64,000 nucleotides of DNA, from positions 29,716,534 through 29,780,533 of the forward strand of contig CM068587.1 in the NCBI GenBank assembly GCA_035048485.1, read 5' to 3'. The DNA comes from Pteria penguin (taxonomy: Eukaryota > Mollusca > Bivalvia > Pterioida > Pteriidae). Under the pieces are notes generated by a model that saw nothing but the letters and a program-made list of their open reading frames with translations, was not told the DNA's origin and did not search any database. A program made the position numbers and the translations under genes. Positions within the stretch are counted from its first letter, which is position 1. Every line of letters begins with the position of its first letter. This document shows, one piece after another, positions 1 through 11,605 of the stretch.

Positions 1-20
1 GTATCATATAATTATGGACT

Positions 21-26
21 TTTAAT
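21..26 (-). terminator. Candidate poly(A) signal of the Rel-like gene
   Basis: ATTAAA on the minus strand about 90 bases after the putative stop; another ATTAAA lies at 93-98. Both are weak evidence in AT-rich sequence. Confidence 0.25.
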
Positions 27-112
27 TGACTGAATGTAAATCCAGTAAACAAAACAGCATAAGAGCTCAGTCAAAAGTCATACATCATTTCATTTAATCC
101 AGTCTTTCTATT

Positions 113-288
113 CTATAGATTTTCATAGTCATCTGACAACCTATGTTGGGTGCAGTAGTTTAGGACTTCAAACATCAAATGATTGAAAATTTTTTTTATG
201 TCCTGTTCATTTTCAAAACTGTTAGAGCTGAATGGAATAGTGCTGAAAACTTGTATATTTACTGCCCAGCCAAATGACACTATCTCCC
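113..288 (-). CDS. Rel-like gene, exon J (probable last exon)
   Basis: Encodes (W)EIVSFGWAVNIQVFSTIPFS and a tail FENEQDIKKIFNHLMFEVLN to DDYENL, then TAG. Acceptor TGTTGTAG. The SFGWAVNIQVF strand could be the last strand of the dimerisation domain. The tail resembles nothing I know; further exons beyond the window edge cannot be excluded. Confidence 0.55.
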
Positions 289-3200
289 CTACAACACCAC
301 ATGTTAGTGGGTGGGGGAGGGTTGTTAAATCAAAATAAGAGTAATAAATATGCATTTATCCATTTCTATTTTATTATCAATATTTTCTTTTCCACATTTA
401 ACTATGCTCACTTCAGGGAATTTAAATAAAAGTCACCAAAATGAAAAAAAAAATTATAAAAGATTCTAAGTAGTCTTCCAAAGGGAGGTCTGTTACATCA
501 GAAACACAAATATTCTATACTGCAAATTTTCAGCCTCATTTATGAGATGACAAATGTAAAGCTATGTAAAATCCATGTCTATGTTTCAAAAACAGAATTA
601 TAATTCCTTCAAAAAGTCCTACCAAGTTATGCCAAATAAACAATAAAGTAATTTCCTACATACATTTTTTATGATGGTAACATTTGTTGCCTCTGCTGTC
701 CATCCTTCATCATCTTTAAACACTACAGACACCTCTGAAATAAATGATAAAGTAATGATTTCTCTGAAATACTTAATTAAGGAAATGACATCTCTGAAAC
801 TGGCAACTTTTGTGATATAGACTTATTTCCAATAGACCATATTCCGGTTTTGATAATTGCTGTCATTTTGTCCAAGCTAATGCATTTTGGCGTTGTTTTT
901 CATAGTGACGTCATAACGCATGACATAGATTCATTATAACGTCGCTATGAAAAACAACGCCAAAAGGTATTAGCTCCGACAAAAAGTTGTCATTTATCAA
1001 AACCGGAATATGTTCTTTGGGGTACAAAAAAAGCTTCATTTTAATTCCTTGATTTATTTTTTTTGTATGTGTCTCAAAACAAATGGTGAATGACACAGTA
1101 GTATAAGTCAGATACCTACTCAAAGAGTAGATAACTCTATTTTAAATGTATGAACCAATAAAGTAAATGACACCTGTGAAATGGGTGATAAAGTAATGAC
1201 ACCTGTGAAATGGATAATAAAGTAATGACACTTGTTAAATGGATAATAAAGAAATGACACCTGTGAAATTGATAATAAAGTAATGACACCTGTGAAATTG
1301 ATAATAAAGTAATGACACCTGTGAAATGGGTAATAAAGTAATGACACCTGTGAAATGGATAATAAAGTAATGACACCTGTGAAATGAATAATAAAGTAAT
1401 GACACTTGTGAAATGGATAATAAAGTAATGACACCTGTGAAATGGATAATAAAGTAATGACACCTGTGAAATGAATAATAAAGTAATGACACCTGTGAAA
1501 TGGACAATAAAGTAATGACACATGTAAAATGGGTAATAAAGTAAAGACACCTGTAAAATGGGTAATAAAATAATGGCACCTGTGAAATGGGTAATGAAGT
1601 AATGACACCTGTAAAATTAATGTGTAATTTTGAAAGTATATCTCCTGAAATAATCAATTAAGTGACATCTCTGAAATAAGAAAGTTTAGGACAGATCTGA
1701 AATAAGTAATTAAGTAGTGACCTCTGACACCCTGTGAGAGATAAACAGTGCTCATGACATCATTTCAAGAAACAATAACTATATTTCCTGAAATTAATCA
1801 ATACTCTGAGTAAAAATCCGGGTCACCATTTAGAGCATTACTGGAAAATGGTGTAGATATAATGTAGTTATCTTTCTCATGGTTGATAAAGAACTCTTGG
1901 AAGGAATTAAGCTGAATCATTATTAAAAACGGTTATATGCATCTAAGTAAAAATATAAACCATACATTTTGATGCACTCTGCTTTCACCTTTACTTGATA
2001 TTTACCAACTGACCCTGATGGGCAAAAATAAAAAGCAAGAATATTTTTCCAAGACTTTTCAAGTCAAGATGAAAAATGTTTGATGAGAGAGTTTCTGCTA
2101 TACTTTATTTCTTTATAAAAGTTACCATAAATGTCACTACCATATCAGAAATGACTTTGCTTTTTTCACATATTAAATTAATTTCTATATGAATTCACAC
2201 ATTACATAAATTCCTGACAGAGATGTGCCATTCACATTCAGTTAAAAGCTTTGTATCATAATTCTGTATCTCCCTTACGTTTAGGATCAAAAGAGTCAGC
2301 AGTCAGCACGATCAGCATGTAATCATTAAGGTTGTTTATAGGTACACCGATACAGGGAGCAGCACAGGGACGTATGGTGTGGATTTTGAAAGTTTTTCCA
2401 ACCTCTGTAAAGAAATTAAGTACACTAAATTGTAAAAGAATATTGAAACATTATGGCACAAAGTACTACATGTATATAGTGTAGTTCACACAATTATATT
2501 GAGATAATACTATTTAAATAGGAGAAACATAGATAAGGTCATTTTCTCCCATATTCACATACATGTAGTTATTATCACAAGAGGTGTGCATGAAGTTTTC
2601 ACACTGTCAATTGCAGGAGGTGTGATAACAAGTTATACAATCTATTTTGCACTTAATATTCTTATGATACTATAAGCAACAGAACATTCAGCAAAATCAG
2701 GTGACTTAATTTTTGTTCATTTCCCAACAAAACTCTAGGGAAAATGACAATGTTAGGGGATGAATTAATGGGAGAAAAACAATATTATTCAATGATATTC
2801 AATGATGAATGAGAAAATCCACAAAATCTCATATCAAGTTAACTAATCTATGCCTTGGCATTGACAAAGTGAACTTGACACTCGCATTTGTGGATTTCTC
2901 AATCATCACCGGACATTAGAGGTAGATTCTCTTAATCTCGATACAATGACAGCAAAGCTTCTTGTGTCTCAATGACTACCAAACAGAGTTATATATCTTA
3001 TTCATTATACCTCTATTAAGATTCTAATTAACTGTATAATACTATCCATCTCCAGAGTGTAGCAATATCTTAGTTGTTTGTTTATTGGTTTAAAACTTAC
3101 TGAGATCATTTCACTTATATGGTGGCTCCACCTGTTTGGTGCATAACCTTATAAAATTGCCTTTAGTAAGGAACCCATCTGAGCCAGTGACAGATTTTCA

Positions 3201-6200
3201 ATCGGTTAATGGATACAATAAGAGCTAGACGACCTAATTCTATGGCATCATCTGAAGGACAGAGAGGGGAGGCAGATAATGATGAATCCGGCCCCTAAGA
3301 AAAATTTTACCGAACTAAGATTGTCAAATCAGAAAGCAGGTGTAATACTAAGTGACTAACTTGCAATCTAGCGTTAATTGTAATCATTGGTTGTTCTTCC
3401 AATATTTATACTTTGGATTCTCAAAGCTTCAGCCTTGAGCATCGCTGAAGAGTCGTCAAAATGCATGTATGGCGCACTAAATTCATATGTGTATACATGT
3501 ATATGATCTGGTCTTGAGCATCACTAAAGACACATAAGAGGATATGTGGTCAAAATGTGCATACAGTGCACAAAATTCACACATGTATATATGCTCTGAT
3601 ATTAACGTTTATATTTATAATGCCCCCCACACCTAAAGCTGAGGGAGAATGTCAAATGAAGCATACATCTTATGTTAATGCCCAGAAGAAAAGTAAATGA
3701 AAAGTTGAAGAAGAGTGCAAAGCTAAGATTGACTCAGCTAAAACTCACTAGTGCTTATGTACCTGAATAAAATTCAGAATCATGTGTCACCAGATAAATG
3801 TGACATAATGAGTGTTATGAGCACATTTTATTGATCACTTGTACTATGTTACACTTAACAGCCGAGAGTGATGCCAAGTCTGTTCTTTTACTACTTACTG
3901 GCGTTGGACATTGGCTCTGTGATTTCATGCAGGAGGAATGCTTGGCCACCAGCATCTGCGTAATATGCTTCTATACAAAGACGGAGAGATTGACACTCTC
4001 TCATGCCTTTGTTTGCTGACCAGTAATCTCCTTAAAACAATAATTAAAGAATGTAGATTAGTAACATACATGTACATGTATACCTCTGCATGTAGATATC
4101 TTTAATTCTTTTTGGTAATGTTTCACTATTTGTAACCTATCTACAATTGTTTGATTTTTGTTTACGTAACACCATGATCATTAGATATTAACAGCAAGTG
4201 CCTGTGAAATCTATGCAACAGACCCACCAGATGCAGTGAGGGATATGTAACAATTTGCCATTTGGACATAGGGCTTAGATTTTCAATGTCTCATATGAAA
4301 GAACGGACACTGATACGCCACCAGTATAGGACCTGAACCCAAGACTTCTTGGCTGTCAGCCAAGCACCCTAACTCAATGAGCTATGCGAGCTCTATCAAA
4401 GACATCAGAGAGTGGTAGGACTGCCATGACAACCAATAAACTTACAAAATATCTGTAGCTAAAATTACCAGATTGTATCACTTGCACCATCAGTACAAAT
4501 ATCGTTAGATCTATTCACTGACCTGATTTTCAACTGGAAATAGTGAGTTATATTAAATCACATGATTTGTCTTGAAATGTACATAGCATAATTTTTTTTT
4601 TTAGATGTAGCTGACTTTTAGTCCTGTCAGGTGGAAATTACATGCATACCACTTTTGGATGTCTGCAATATCATCAGGGATTATTTTGTCAAAGTTTCAT
4701 AAAAATCCATTGAGCGCATATGAAAAAGATTATAATAGAAAAGAAACTTATAAGAGCATACCCCAATTTGATGCAAAAAAATCTGACGTAATGTTGGATC
4801 AATGTTATGAATGAGTCAGCTAGACCATTAATAAATCAATCTAGGTTTGCAAAACACTCAGATCTGGCTATAACGATTTGCAGAAATTACTTAAAACGAC
4901 TGGATTGGATGGACAGATGGAGTAAATGCATTTGCTTAAAGCCCCCATTCATAATGAGAGCATACAAAATTAATCAAATAGACAGAAAGACTATGGATTG
5001 ATAAAATCATGCAGGAACTCAAGGTATGGCATCAACAAGTATATATCGAGACTGAATGTAACAAGCAATGAACAGAAACCTTTCTTCATATCTGCTATGT
5101 GTAGACCCACATCCTTTTCCATCATGGTCTTTTTCTTCTTCAACGAATCTTCATACTGATTCTTCAACGGAATCTTGATGGTGGCTTTTACTACACTATA
5201 AATAGAAATCAGAAGTTCTACAGAATCTTGATGGTGGCTTTTACTATGCTATAAAAAGAAATCAGAAGTTCAACGGAATATTGATGGTAGCTTTTACAAC
5301 ACTATAAATAGAAATCAGAAGTTCCACAGAATCTTGATGGTGGCTTTTACTACACTATAAATAGAAATCAGAAGTTCCAGACAGTAATCTTATATATTAT
5401 TACATTCCTGTAAGAACTGTCCTAGAAAAATTTCAGTTTGGTTTGCTGCTTCCCAATCTTATCCCACTCAAAGTGGATAAGTAGGTAGGGATCTTTTTCT
5501 TTTGTAAATGTCTACATTTGTGTCAACTCTCTCACTAGATTTTTAACTACCATAGTACGCCTTAAGGTCTTACTAACATTCAGTATATTTTGTTGGAGAA
5601 AGTCCCTTACATCATTGAGTTGTGGGTTTTTTGGGGTTTTTCTGTTTGTTTTTTTCATAGATCTATCGCATATAAAACTTTTGTCTAGTAAGACAGTTTC
5701 AAGTTTTCAGTGTACTAGAATCAAACCTAGAAGACTTAATTAGTGCAAAAATCAATTTGTAATACCAGAAATGCTCTAATGTTTAATAAATGTATTCTAA
5801 TTCAGTTGTAAACTGACAATAAATTCACACGTTGGAATGTAGTTTTTATAAAAAAAAAATGTACCTCCATTTCATAAAAGTTTCTCAAAAAGAGATATAT
5901 TTACTATAATAAGTCAACAAGAGATTGCAAAAGTTGGAAATGTTTAAATCTGACAGTACATTCCATTGCCAGTTTACAACACCTTTAGGAGGACTTTGAA
6001 TAATTCCACCCTGTCAAGTTTCATAAAAAGTTTTCCATAAGTTCCAAAAAAGTCCATCAGAGTTTACTGGTACTGCAACTTACAAAAAGTGCACACCATC
6101 CTTTTCATTTTGATCATCGACTTTAGAATTTAAGTTTTACATCCAAATTCTTTCCAATAGCTCTTTAAATACTTCCATTAAATCAAATCAAATACTAGTA

Positions 6201-9200
6201 TACAAAATAATTACAGTAACTTTTCCTTCACTGAACCAAATAAAATTCCTCAAAATGTGCAAAAATGGCTAAGAAAAAAATTTTTCAAACAAGAGTCCCA
6301 AGTGAGCCTATATCATCCACCTGAGCACAATTTTCTCTACATAAAAAACACAGATTTTGTAGAGGTCCATTAGTACTATATAAATGCACCAAGTCTGATC
6401 AAAATTTGTCAAGGGATTTAAGACCATAAGTTGAAAACGTAAATGTTTATGGATGACAGATGCTGGACAACAGACAGTGCACCATCACATTAGTTTAATT
6501 GAGCCTTTGGCTCTGGTGAGCCAACATGTGGCAAAATTTTCATTTAGAATGGAACCAAAACAACATCACTTCTCCTCATAATCCTCTAGATCAATCCCAT
6601 GCATTTGGATTGCTGATCTAAGTAGCAAGTCTGTAGAAGAAATATGGTACCTATGGAGCCTATCTTGTACTGCAAAGGATCCATCCCTTGACAGATCCGT
6701 CTGTGGTGGACCTTGAGTATTGCATTCAAATTAAGTTTCATCAAAATCTTTTCCTGTGATTCTAAAAACATGTTGAAAATGTTAAAAGTTTTAAAGCAGA
6801 TGACTGAAAGACGCAATGCTCAATTTTAGCCTTTTACTCGTTTGAGCTAATAAAAAGTTTATACTGGTTGGACAGACAGAGAGATTGACAGCAAGGTTCC
6901 AGACAAGGAATGATCAGAATAGCTCTCACGAGTTTTCGACTCGGGTAAGCTAAATCTCTTACAAAACTACCCTATATTTTTAGTAACATAGAGGAAATAC
7001 AGGTCTTTTGTACTTTTGTTGCATAATAAAAAAAATACAAATTTATGGCAATACCATGTAGAGTTGTTTTCAACTGATGGCTTGAAATTTTGTAAAAATA
7101 CTCCTTCACGGCAATGTTTTCCCATAAGGAGATATGGATGAGCTTTCTTGTTATCTTTATGAATGGTGTGCACTCGGACCATAACCTCTGAAGTTATGTG
7201 CTCAAACTGAAATAAAAAATGTATTTTTAAGGATTTCCCACAGGGCTGTCATATTGTTCATTCAATAAGAATTGCGGTATTTGGATTTTTAATCGACATT
7301 ATTAACTCTTTACCATGCAACAGTTCTGTTTATGAATAAAATAGTCAAGTGTATTTCTCAAATTAAACTTCAATTCTGCTATCATAATCATTTCAATTTG
7401 GCATGTTTTGACACATATCAAATTTAAACATACATATATATCGTGACAGATGATCTGCTTTACGCATTGCTCATGATTTCAAGTTATGCAACAGACACAT
7501 ACAAAGCAGTGATGGATATTTATGTGCTAAAGTTGAAATGACAAGTAATTTCATGTAATATTTTAACAATCACGGTAAAGCGATTTAACTACAATTGATC
7601 ATAAATGTAGCTAAGCGTTCAACAGCCAGCCAGCTGCCAAACAAAGAGATCACTGTTTGTTGCATTGCTTGCAGGTGACAAAAAAAGTTAAAACTGCATG
7701 GAAAGTATATAAACTAAAAAGGAAGGAAGAAAATAAAGGAGTGGGCTCTTGCAAGGCGTTGGTTGACAAGTACAAATATTTCTGCCATTAATCTACTATT
7801 ATGAACAAGTTTCATTAAAGACTGAAACTATATGTTCTAGTCCTGAAATTAGATCGCGTACATCAAGAGAGACTTTATTATCAAATATTCTGGCTATTAC
7901 CTTAATAGAAATGAGTTCATCTTTTCCGATATTTCTATTGCCCAATTCTGATTCATATCGCAGTCGCACCATCCTGTCCTTCAGAATGACTTTCATGTTG
8001 GGATTTCTTGGGATCTTGTTACTAGAATGTTTTCTGCTTTTCCTCTCCGCAGGTGAATTATCTGCAAGTGTTTCATCTTTAACTGACATCGTTGAACCTT
8101 ATAATGAAGTACATATAATTTTCAAATTTTTAGTGGAAAACTGGATAGGTTCTTAAAACTAGAATAAAGCTGCAAAAAACAATCCCATAATGCAGAGTAG
8201 GATGACAATATAAATGCAGATGGCATGACATAACAATGTAATCATTTACTATGTAATTACTACAGTCACTGCATTTATCTCATGAATTTCAGGAAAATGA
8301 TAAAAATTTGTAAAATATTTCTGTTAAGAAATAAATGAACTATAATTTTAATGTGTCAGTGTGACACACATGCCCCACTTGCAGCTAAGGCAGTGAAATA
8401 TAATTGCCAAAGAACTAATATTTAAATATTCAAGAAATTTCTAATGTTCAAGGGCAATAACTCTGTCAAAAATTACCAAACCACACTCATATTCAAAGTC
8501 GACTTGCATTTTCCTTTGATACAACTATGTACCAAATATCAATTTAATCCATCAAACCTTCATAATGAGAAATTTAGCGGAAACTGTCATTTTTAAGAAA
8601 TTTAACATGTTCAAGGGCAATAACTGTCAAAAATTACTGGAACACACCCGTATTCACACTCGACCTGCATTTTCCCTTGATACATCTATATACCCAATAT
8701 CAATTTAATACATCAAACCTTCCAAGAGAAAATGAGCGGAAACTGTTATTTTTACGAAATTTTCTATGTTCAAGCGCAATAACTCTGTCAAAAATTACCA
8801 AACCACACCCATATTCAAACTTGATTTGCATTTTCCCTTGATACATCTATATACCCAATATCAATTTAATCCATCACATCTTCAAAGAGAAAATGAGCGG
8901 AAACTCAATGATGATGGAATAATGGAAAAGGGTAACACTATATGCCCCCGATCATTTCGTGGCAGGGAATAAAAAAGGAAAAGCACAAAGAGTAATGTTG
9001 TAAAGCTAATGCCCTTCACTGTGATAATGTCATTTTCTTATCTATAATATACAAAATAAGCAAAAGTGATGGAAAGGGATGAGGAGTATGGCTTTAAAAA
9101 ACTGAGTGCATTGTAATATCATAACTTCAATCAAAGCTGTAAATGACATTGTAGACATGCTTACAGATTTTGTATTTTAGTTTTGATCGGGTGGTGAAGG

Positions 9201-11576
9201 GAGAGAAAGGAAGAGAAAAAAGGGGAGGGGTTCTCATGAATTTTCTGCAACAAATGGTTTTTCATGGATCATAAATTTATGTAAATATTAGCTCTCATTA
9301 ACATTGTACCAAGTTTGCTTCACTCTGAATTTCTGTCTTAAGTGATAAAAATCATGCGTTTTGGAAGTTTTTGCCTCATTCTGAATTTGGATATAAAGTG
9401 ATAATTTTACCGTGACTACTGTCGCTCGTCTGATTCTGACTACTGGATGGAGTGTCATGTGCATTACTTCCATTACATTGTGCACTACCTCCATTCTGAT
9501 CTGCCATAAAATTGATCAATTCTTCATTTGACAATGTCTCCATCAAAAATTTGTTTTCTAGAAAGAAAAGAGGAAATAATGTTATAATACTAAGTATAAG
9601 ACCATTAAAATACATTTATAAACAGTTTATTCCACATCATCTGCAGTCATCCACATTCATCTGCAGTTCACTTGGACTCATCAAACAACTTGTAACAGAT
9701 ATCTCTTCTAAGAATAAAGACATGTCTGACTTGTTCATGCTGAGTATATCTGTTATCTATAACAGAGGGTTTGGTAGCTTCTTGATCTGCATAATGACAG
9801 GATACATAACTTTCCAAATACTGAATTCCATCTACTCTGGAAACATTCAGTTTGCTATATTGATCACCAAATTAACTTGACTGCTTGCATTAACTGCATA
9901 ATCCATAACACACATGATAGTGTTACCCTTTTACAACTAATAAACTTAAGCAGTTTATTTGGAATTCACATATAAACGTTAACCATTTATGATTTCAAAC
10001 CGTGTATACATGTTATGATGTATGTGTATTACTTATATGCCTACCCCTCATCCAATCATTCATAGGACTGAATTTCAATACCACAAAAACTATACCCTTG
10101 AACATTGTAAATGTATATTTGCAAGGGTATCTGTTCTACACAAAGGTAAAACCAATCATTCAAAAATATACATGGAGAATATAACTTTAGTTTTTTCATT
10201 ATATATGTACATTGTCACAACATATACAGAGAGTTATCAAATCAAAAACAAAACTGTGCCCTAACATCATGGTTTGAAACTTAAAAGAAAATGTTACATA
10301 TTATAAAGGATAACTCATTCACCCTATGGGAAACTGTTTAGAATTTATCATGTATTCCTGTCCTAGTGCGATTGTTGAATTATACTGATTGATGAAAAAA
10401 TAAAAGGCAAGCATGGGGATAGGACAGATGAACAGTTAGTGGTTAGTGCTTCAAGATTGGTGCCAAAGAAAATCTGTTATTGTACATTATCATTCAGATC
10501 TTTTAAATACCCAACTTGCAAAGTGCTGGTGGCAATTTAAATATACATACCCAAACTCGTTAAACTCAGACCCTTAAGGCTTTCATTCATGGATTCTTCA
10601 TTCTACAAATACAACAAATGTCACACATCGAAATGTTAATTAATTCAACAAGAATTCAAAACCTTCATTTAAAAAAGTGATTTCTTTCAGTAATGCATGT
10701 AGACATTAGAGGACCAGGCCATCTTTAAAAATTCAGGGGACATTATGTTGTTTTTGAATCATTTTCAGGCATAAATTGGATCATTTCAAAGTCATAAATT
10801 TTGTTTTGTCTCCTGATTCTTCCCCTACAAGGTGAGTAGGAAGGTTGATAGGTAGCGAGGATTTTTTTTTATTTGAGTCCACATTTACATATTTCATTGT
10901 CAATGTTACGCATGCTGATTCAAGTTAAAGTCCCCCATGTAAACGAAACCTGTTAATAAGTAAAACAAACAGTAGTCATTCCAATCCATATCCATTATCG
11001 TTATCATTATCGATCCATAATCTGGAATGTAAGAATCTGCATAGACTTGATGCTACAAATCAACCATGCATAATTTAACCATAAAGTTTGATGTCTCTTT
11101 CAATGTACTCAAAGTTTAAAAAGTTCCATTTTTGTCTATTATATAGTGACCTTGACCTTGATTAACTCTATTACAATACATGTAGTATGGTACCTACCTC
11201 TGTAGCCATGATGCCTGAATGTCTAATCGGATTGTTATAAATGTGTAATGACCTTGACCTTGATCAACCCTATTAGGATAGCATGGTACCTACCTCTGTA
11301 GCCATGATGCCTGAATGTCTAATCAGATTGCTATGTGTGTTGACCTTGACCTTGATTAACCCTAATACAATAGCATGGTACCTACCTCTGTAGCCATGAT
11401 GCCTGGATGTCTAATTGGATTGTTATGTGTTGTGACCTTGACCTTGATTAACCCTATTACAATAGTATGGTACCTACCTCTGTAGCCATGATACATTGAT
11501 GTGTAATCAGATTATTATGTGTAGTGACCTTGACCTTGATTAACCCGATTACAATAGTACCTACCTCTGTAGCCAT
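113..11576 (-). CDS. Divergent Rel-homology (NF-kB/Rel family) protein, ten exons
   Basis: Ten exons listed separately join in frame to 384 residues. Rel proteins are dimeric transcription factors held in the cytoplasm and released on immune signalling. Seen here: a Ser/Asn/Gln-rich N-terminus (about 1-90), the DNA-binding loop MVRLRYESE (108-116), HPYLLMGKHCREGV (154-167) and ECQSLRLCIEAYYAD (from about 225), then ITEPMSNAK, and SVVFKDDEGWTAEAT in the second, immunoglobulin-like domain. Rel proteins normally have RxRYxCEG; here Cys is Ser and the Gly is lost. No ankyrin repeats and no clear basic nuclear signal follow. Family assignment is by motif pattern, not alignment; NFAT-type Rel proteins are a less likely alternative. 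Ends are less certain than exons D-H. Confidence 0.75.
660..734 (-). CDS. Rel-like gene, exon I
   Basis: Encodes (Q)VSVVFKDDEGWTAEATNVTI IKNV, matching the IxVRFFEEDxxxWEAxxxF strand pair of Rel proteins. Acceptor TTTCAG. Two donors overlap: GTATGT (exon end 664) leaves phase 0 and a stop in exon J, while GTAGGA (end 660) gives an open frame, so I chose the latter. Confidence 0.7.
735..1720 (-). repeat. Minisatellite derived from the exon I acceptor
   Basis: Units of about 29 bases, roughly 16 well-preserved between 1147 and 1616 and more decayed ones to either side. On the minus strand each reads as pyrimidine tract, TTTCACAG and GTGTC, resembling the true exon I acceptor TTTCAG|AGGTGTC at 734. 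It lies entirely upstream of that exon and is interrupted by the palindromic element at 838-1011. Confidence 0.85.
838..1011. mobile_element. Palindromic foldback element (MITE-like)
   Basis: About 174 bases that pair end to end: it starts catattccggttttgataa and closes with its complement, with further matching blocks at ggcgttgtttttcatag. Short, non-coding and near-perfectly foldback, it resembles a MITE inserted into the minisatellite. Confidence 0.7.
2279..2404 (-). CDS. Rel-like gene, exon H
   Basis: Encodes (K)VGKTFKIHTIRPCAAPCIGV PINNLNDYMLIVLTADSFDPK. Counterpart of the first strands of the Rel dimerisation domain (LKIxRxxxxxGxVxGxEEIxLLCDKV). Acceptor TTTACAG, donor GTAAGG, phase 1 end. 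Confidence 0.85.
3070..3260. repeat. Diverged SINE-like fragment
   Basis: Contains gatcatttcacttatatggtgg, like the conserved 3' body of the SINE copies elsewhere in this window, but without a clear tRNA-like head. Confidence 0.35.
3899..4015 (-). CDS. Rel-like gene, exon G
   Basis: Encodes (A)NKGMRECQSLRLCIEAYYAD AGGQAFLLHEITEPMSNA. Fits the SVVRLCFxAF...PVVSxxI segment closing the first Rel domain. Acceptor TGGTCAG, donor GTAAGT, phase 1 end. Confidence 0.87.
4157..4395 (-). mobile_element. tRNA-derived SINE, diverged copy
   Basis: Reads in reverse as a tRNA-like head (gagctcgcatagctcattgag, box B GGTTCAGGTCC) followed by the family body with the GACATTGAAAATC and TGCATAGATT parts. Lies in the intron between exons F and G. 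Confidence 0.6.
5080..5195 (-). CDS. Rel-like gene, exon F
   Basis: Encodes (C)VVKATIKIPLKNQYEDSLKK KKTMMEKDVGLHIADMKK, the charged helix segment between the two strands of the Rel N-terminal domain. Acceptor TTATAG, donor GTTTCT (weak), phase 1 end. The acceptor and the first 28 or so bases are repeated three times upstream. Confidence 0.82.
5196..5390 (-). repeat. Tandem copies of the exon F acceptor region
   Basis: Three further units of about 50-53 bases upstream of exon F, each with the exon start (GTAGTAAAAGCCACC-like) and its TATAG acceptor. Together with the true site that makes four candidate acceptors in a row. Confidence 0.85.
6285..6960. repeat. Interspersed repeat pair (family with 'caagag...ctgag' ends)
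   Basis: Two neighbouring segments with the ends seen elsewhere in the window (fragments like gtgagcctatatca and gcctttggctctggtgagcc, with 'gacagacagag'). Similar copies are at 19242-20230 and 48640-50075. Non-coding; probably a non-autonomous transposon family. Confidence 0.5.
7055..7206 (-). CDS. Rel-like gene, exon E
   Basis: Encodes FEHITSEVMVRVHTIHKDNK KAHPYLLMGKHCREGVFLQN FKPSVENNST. HPYxLxGKxCxxGV is a Rel-domain signature. Acceptor TTTCAG, donor GTATTG, phase 2 end. Confidence 0.88.
7901..8082 (-). CDS. Rel-like gene, exon D (DNA-binding loop)
   Basis: Encodes (V)KDETLADNSPAERKSRKHSS to IPRNPNMKVILKDRMVRLRY and ESELGNRNIGKDELISIK. The RLRYESE run is the Rel DNA-contact loop with Ser in place of the usual Cys. 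Acceptor TGTCAG, donor GTAATA, phase 0 end. Confidence 0.88.
8440..8910. repeat. Three tandem units of about 155 bp
   Basis: Each starts near 'gttcaagggcaataactctg' and includes caaaccaca, ttgatacatctatatacc and caatttaatccatca. The three copies begin near 8448, 8608 and 8768. Function unknown. Confidence 0.7.
9411..9557 (-). CDS. Rel-like gene, exon C
   Basis: Encodes (E)NKFLMETLSNEELINFMADQ followed by a Ser/Asn/Gln-rich low-complexity run to SDSSH. Acceptor TTTCTAG, donor GTAAAA, phase 1 end. Probably a disordered or acidic leader before the Rel domain. Confidence 0.75.
10551..10602 (-). CDS. Rel-like gene, exon B
   Basis: Encodes NEESMNESLKGLSLTSL. Acceptor TTTGTAG, donor GTATGT, phase 1 end. 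It has no homology I recognise, but it links exons A and C in frame. Confidence 0.65.
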
Positions 11577-11605
11577 GTCGCCTGGATGTTTAATTGGATT
11601 GTTAT
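11147..11605 (-). repeat. Five-copy repeat carrying the Rel gene first exon
   Basis: Units of 87-96 bases, each with ATGGCTACAGAG and donor GTAGGT on the minus strand (start codons end at 11209, 11305, 11397, 11489 and 11576) plus a 'gaccttgacctt' block. Four of the five are presumably duplicates downstream of the true first exon. Confidence 0.85.
11565..11576 (-). CDS. Rel-like gene, exon A (start codon)
   Basis: ATG GCT ACA GAG then donor GTAGGT: only four codons (MATE), phase 0, joining exon B in frame. It is the 5'-most of five repeats that all carry this ATG and donor, so the true first exon could be any copy. Confidence 0.5.

Noticed and set aside
1120..1657. Three overlapping long frames (137-162 residues) rich in HFTGVITLL repeats
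   Set aside because: They are translations of the 29-bp minisatellite; a repeat unit without stops gives long frames in several phases and there is no coding signal beyond it.
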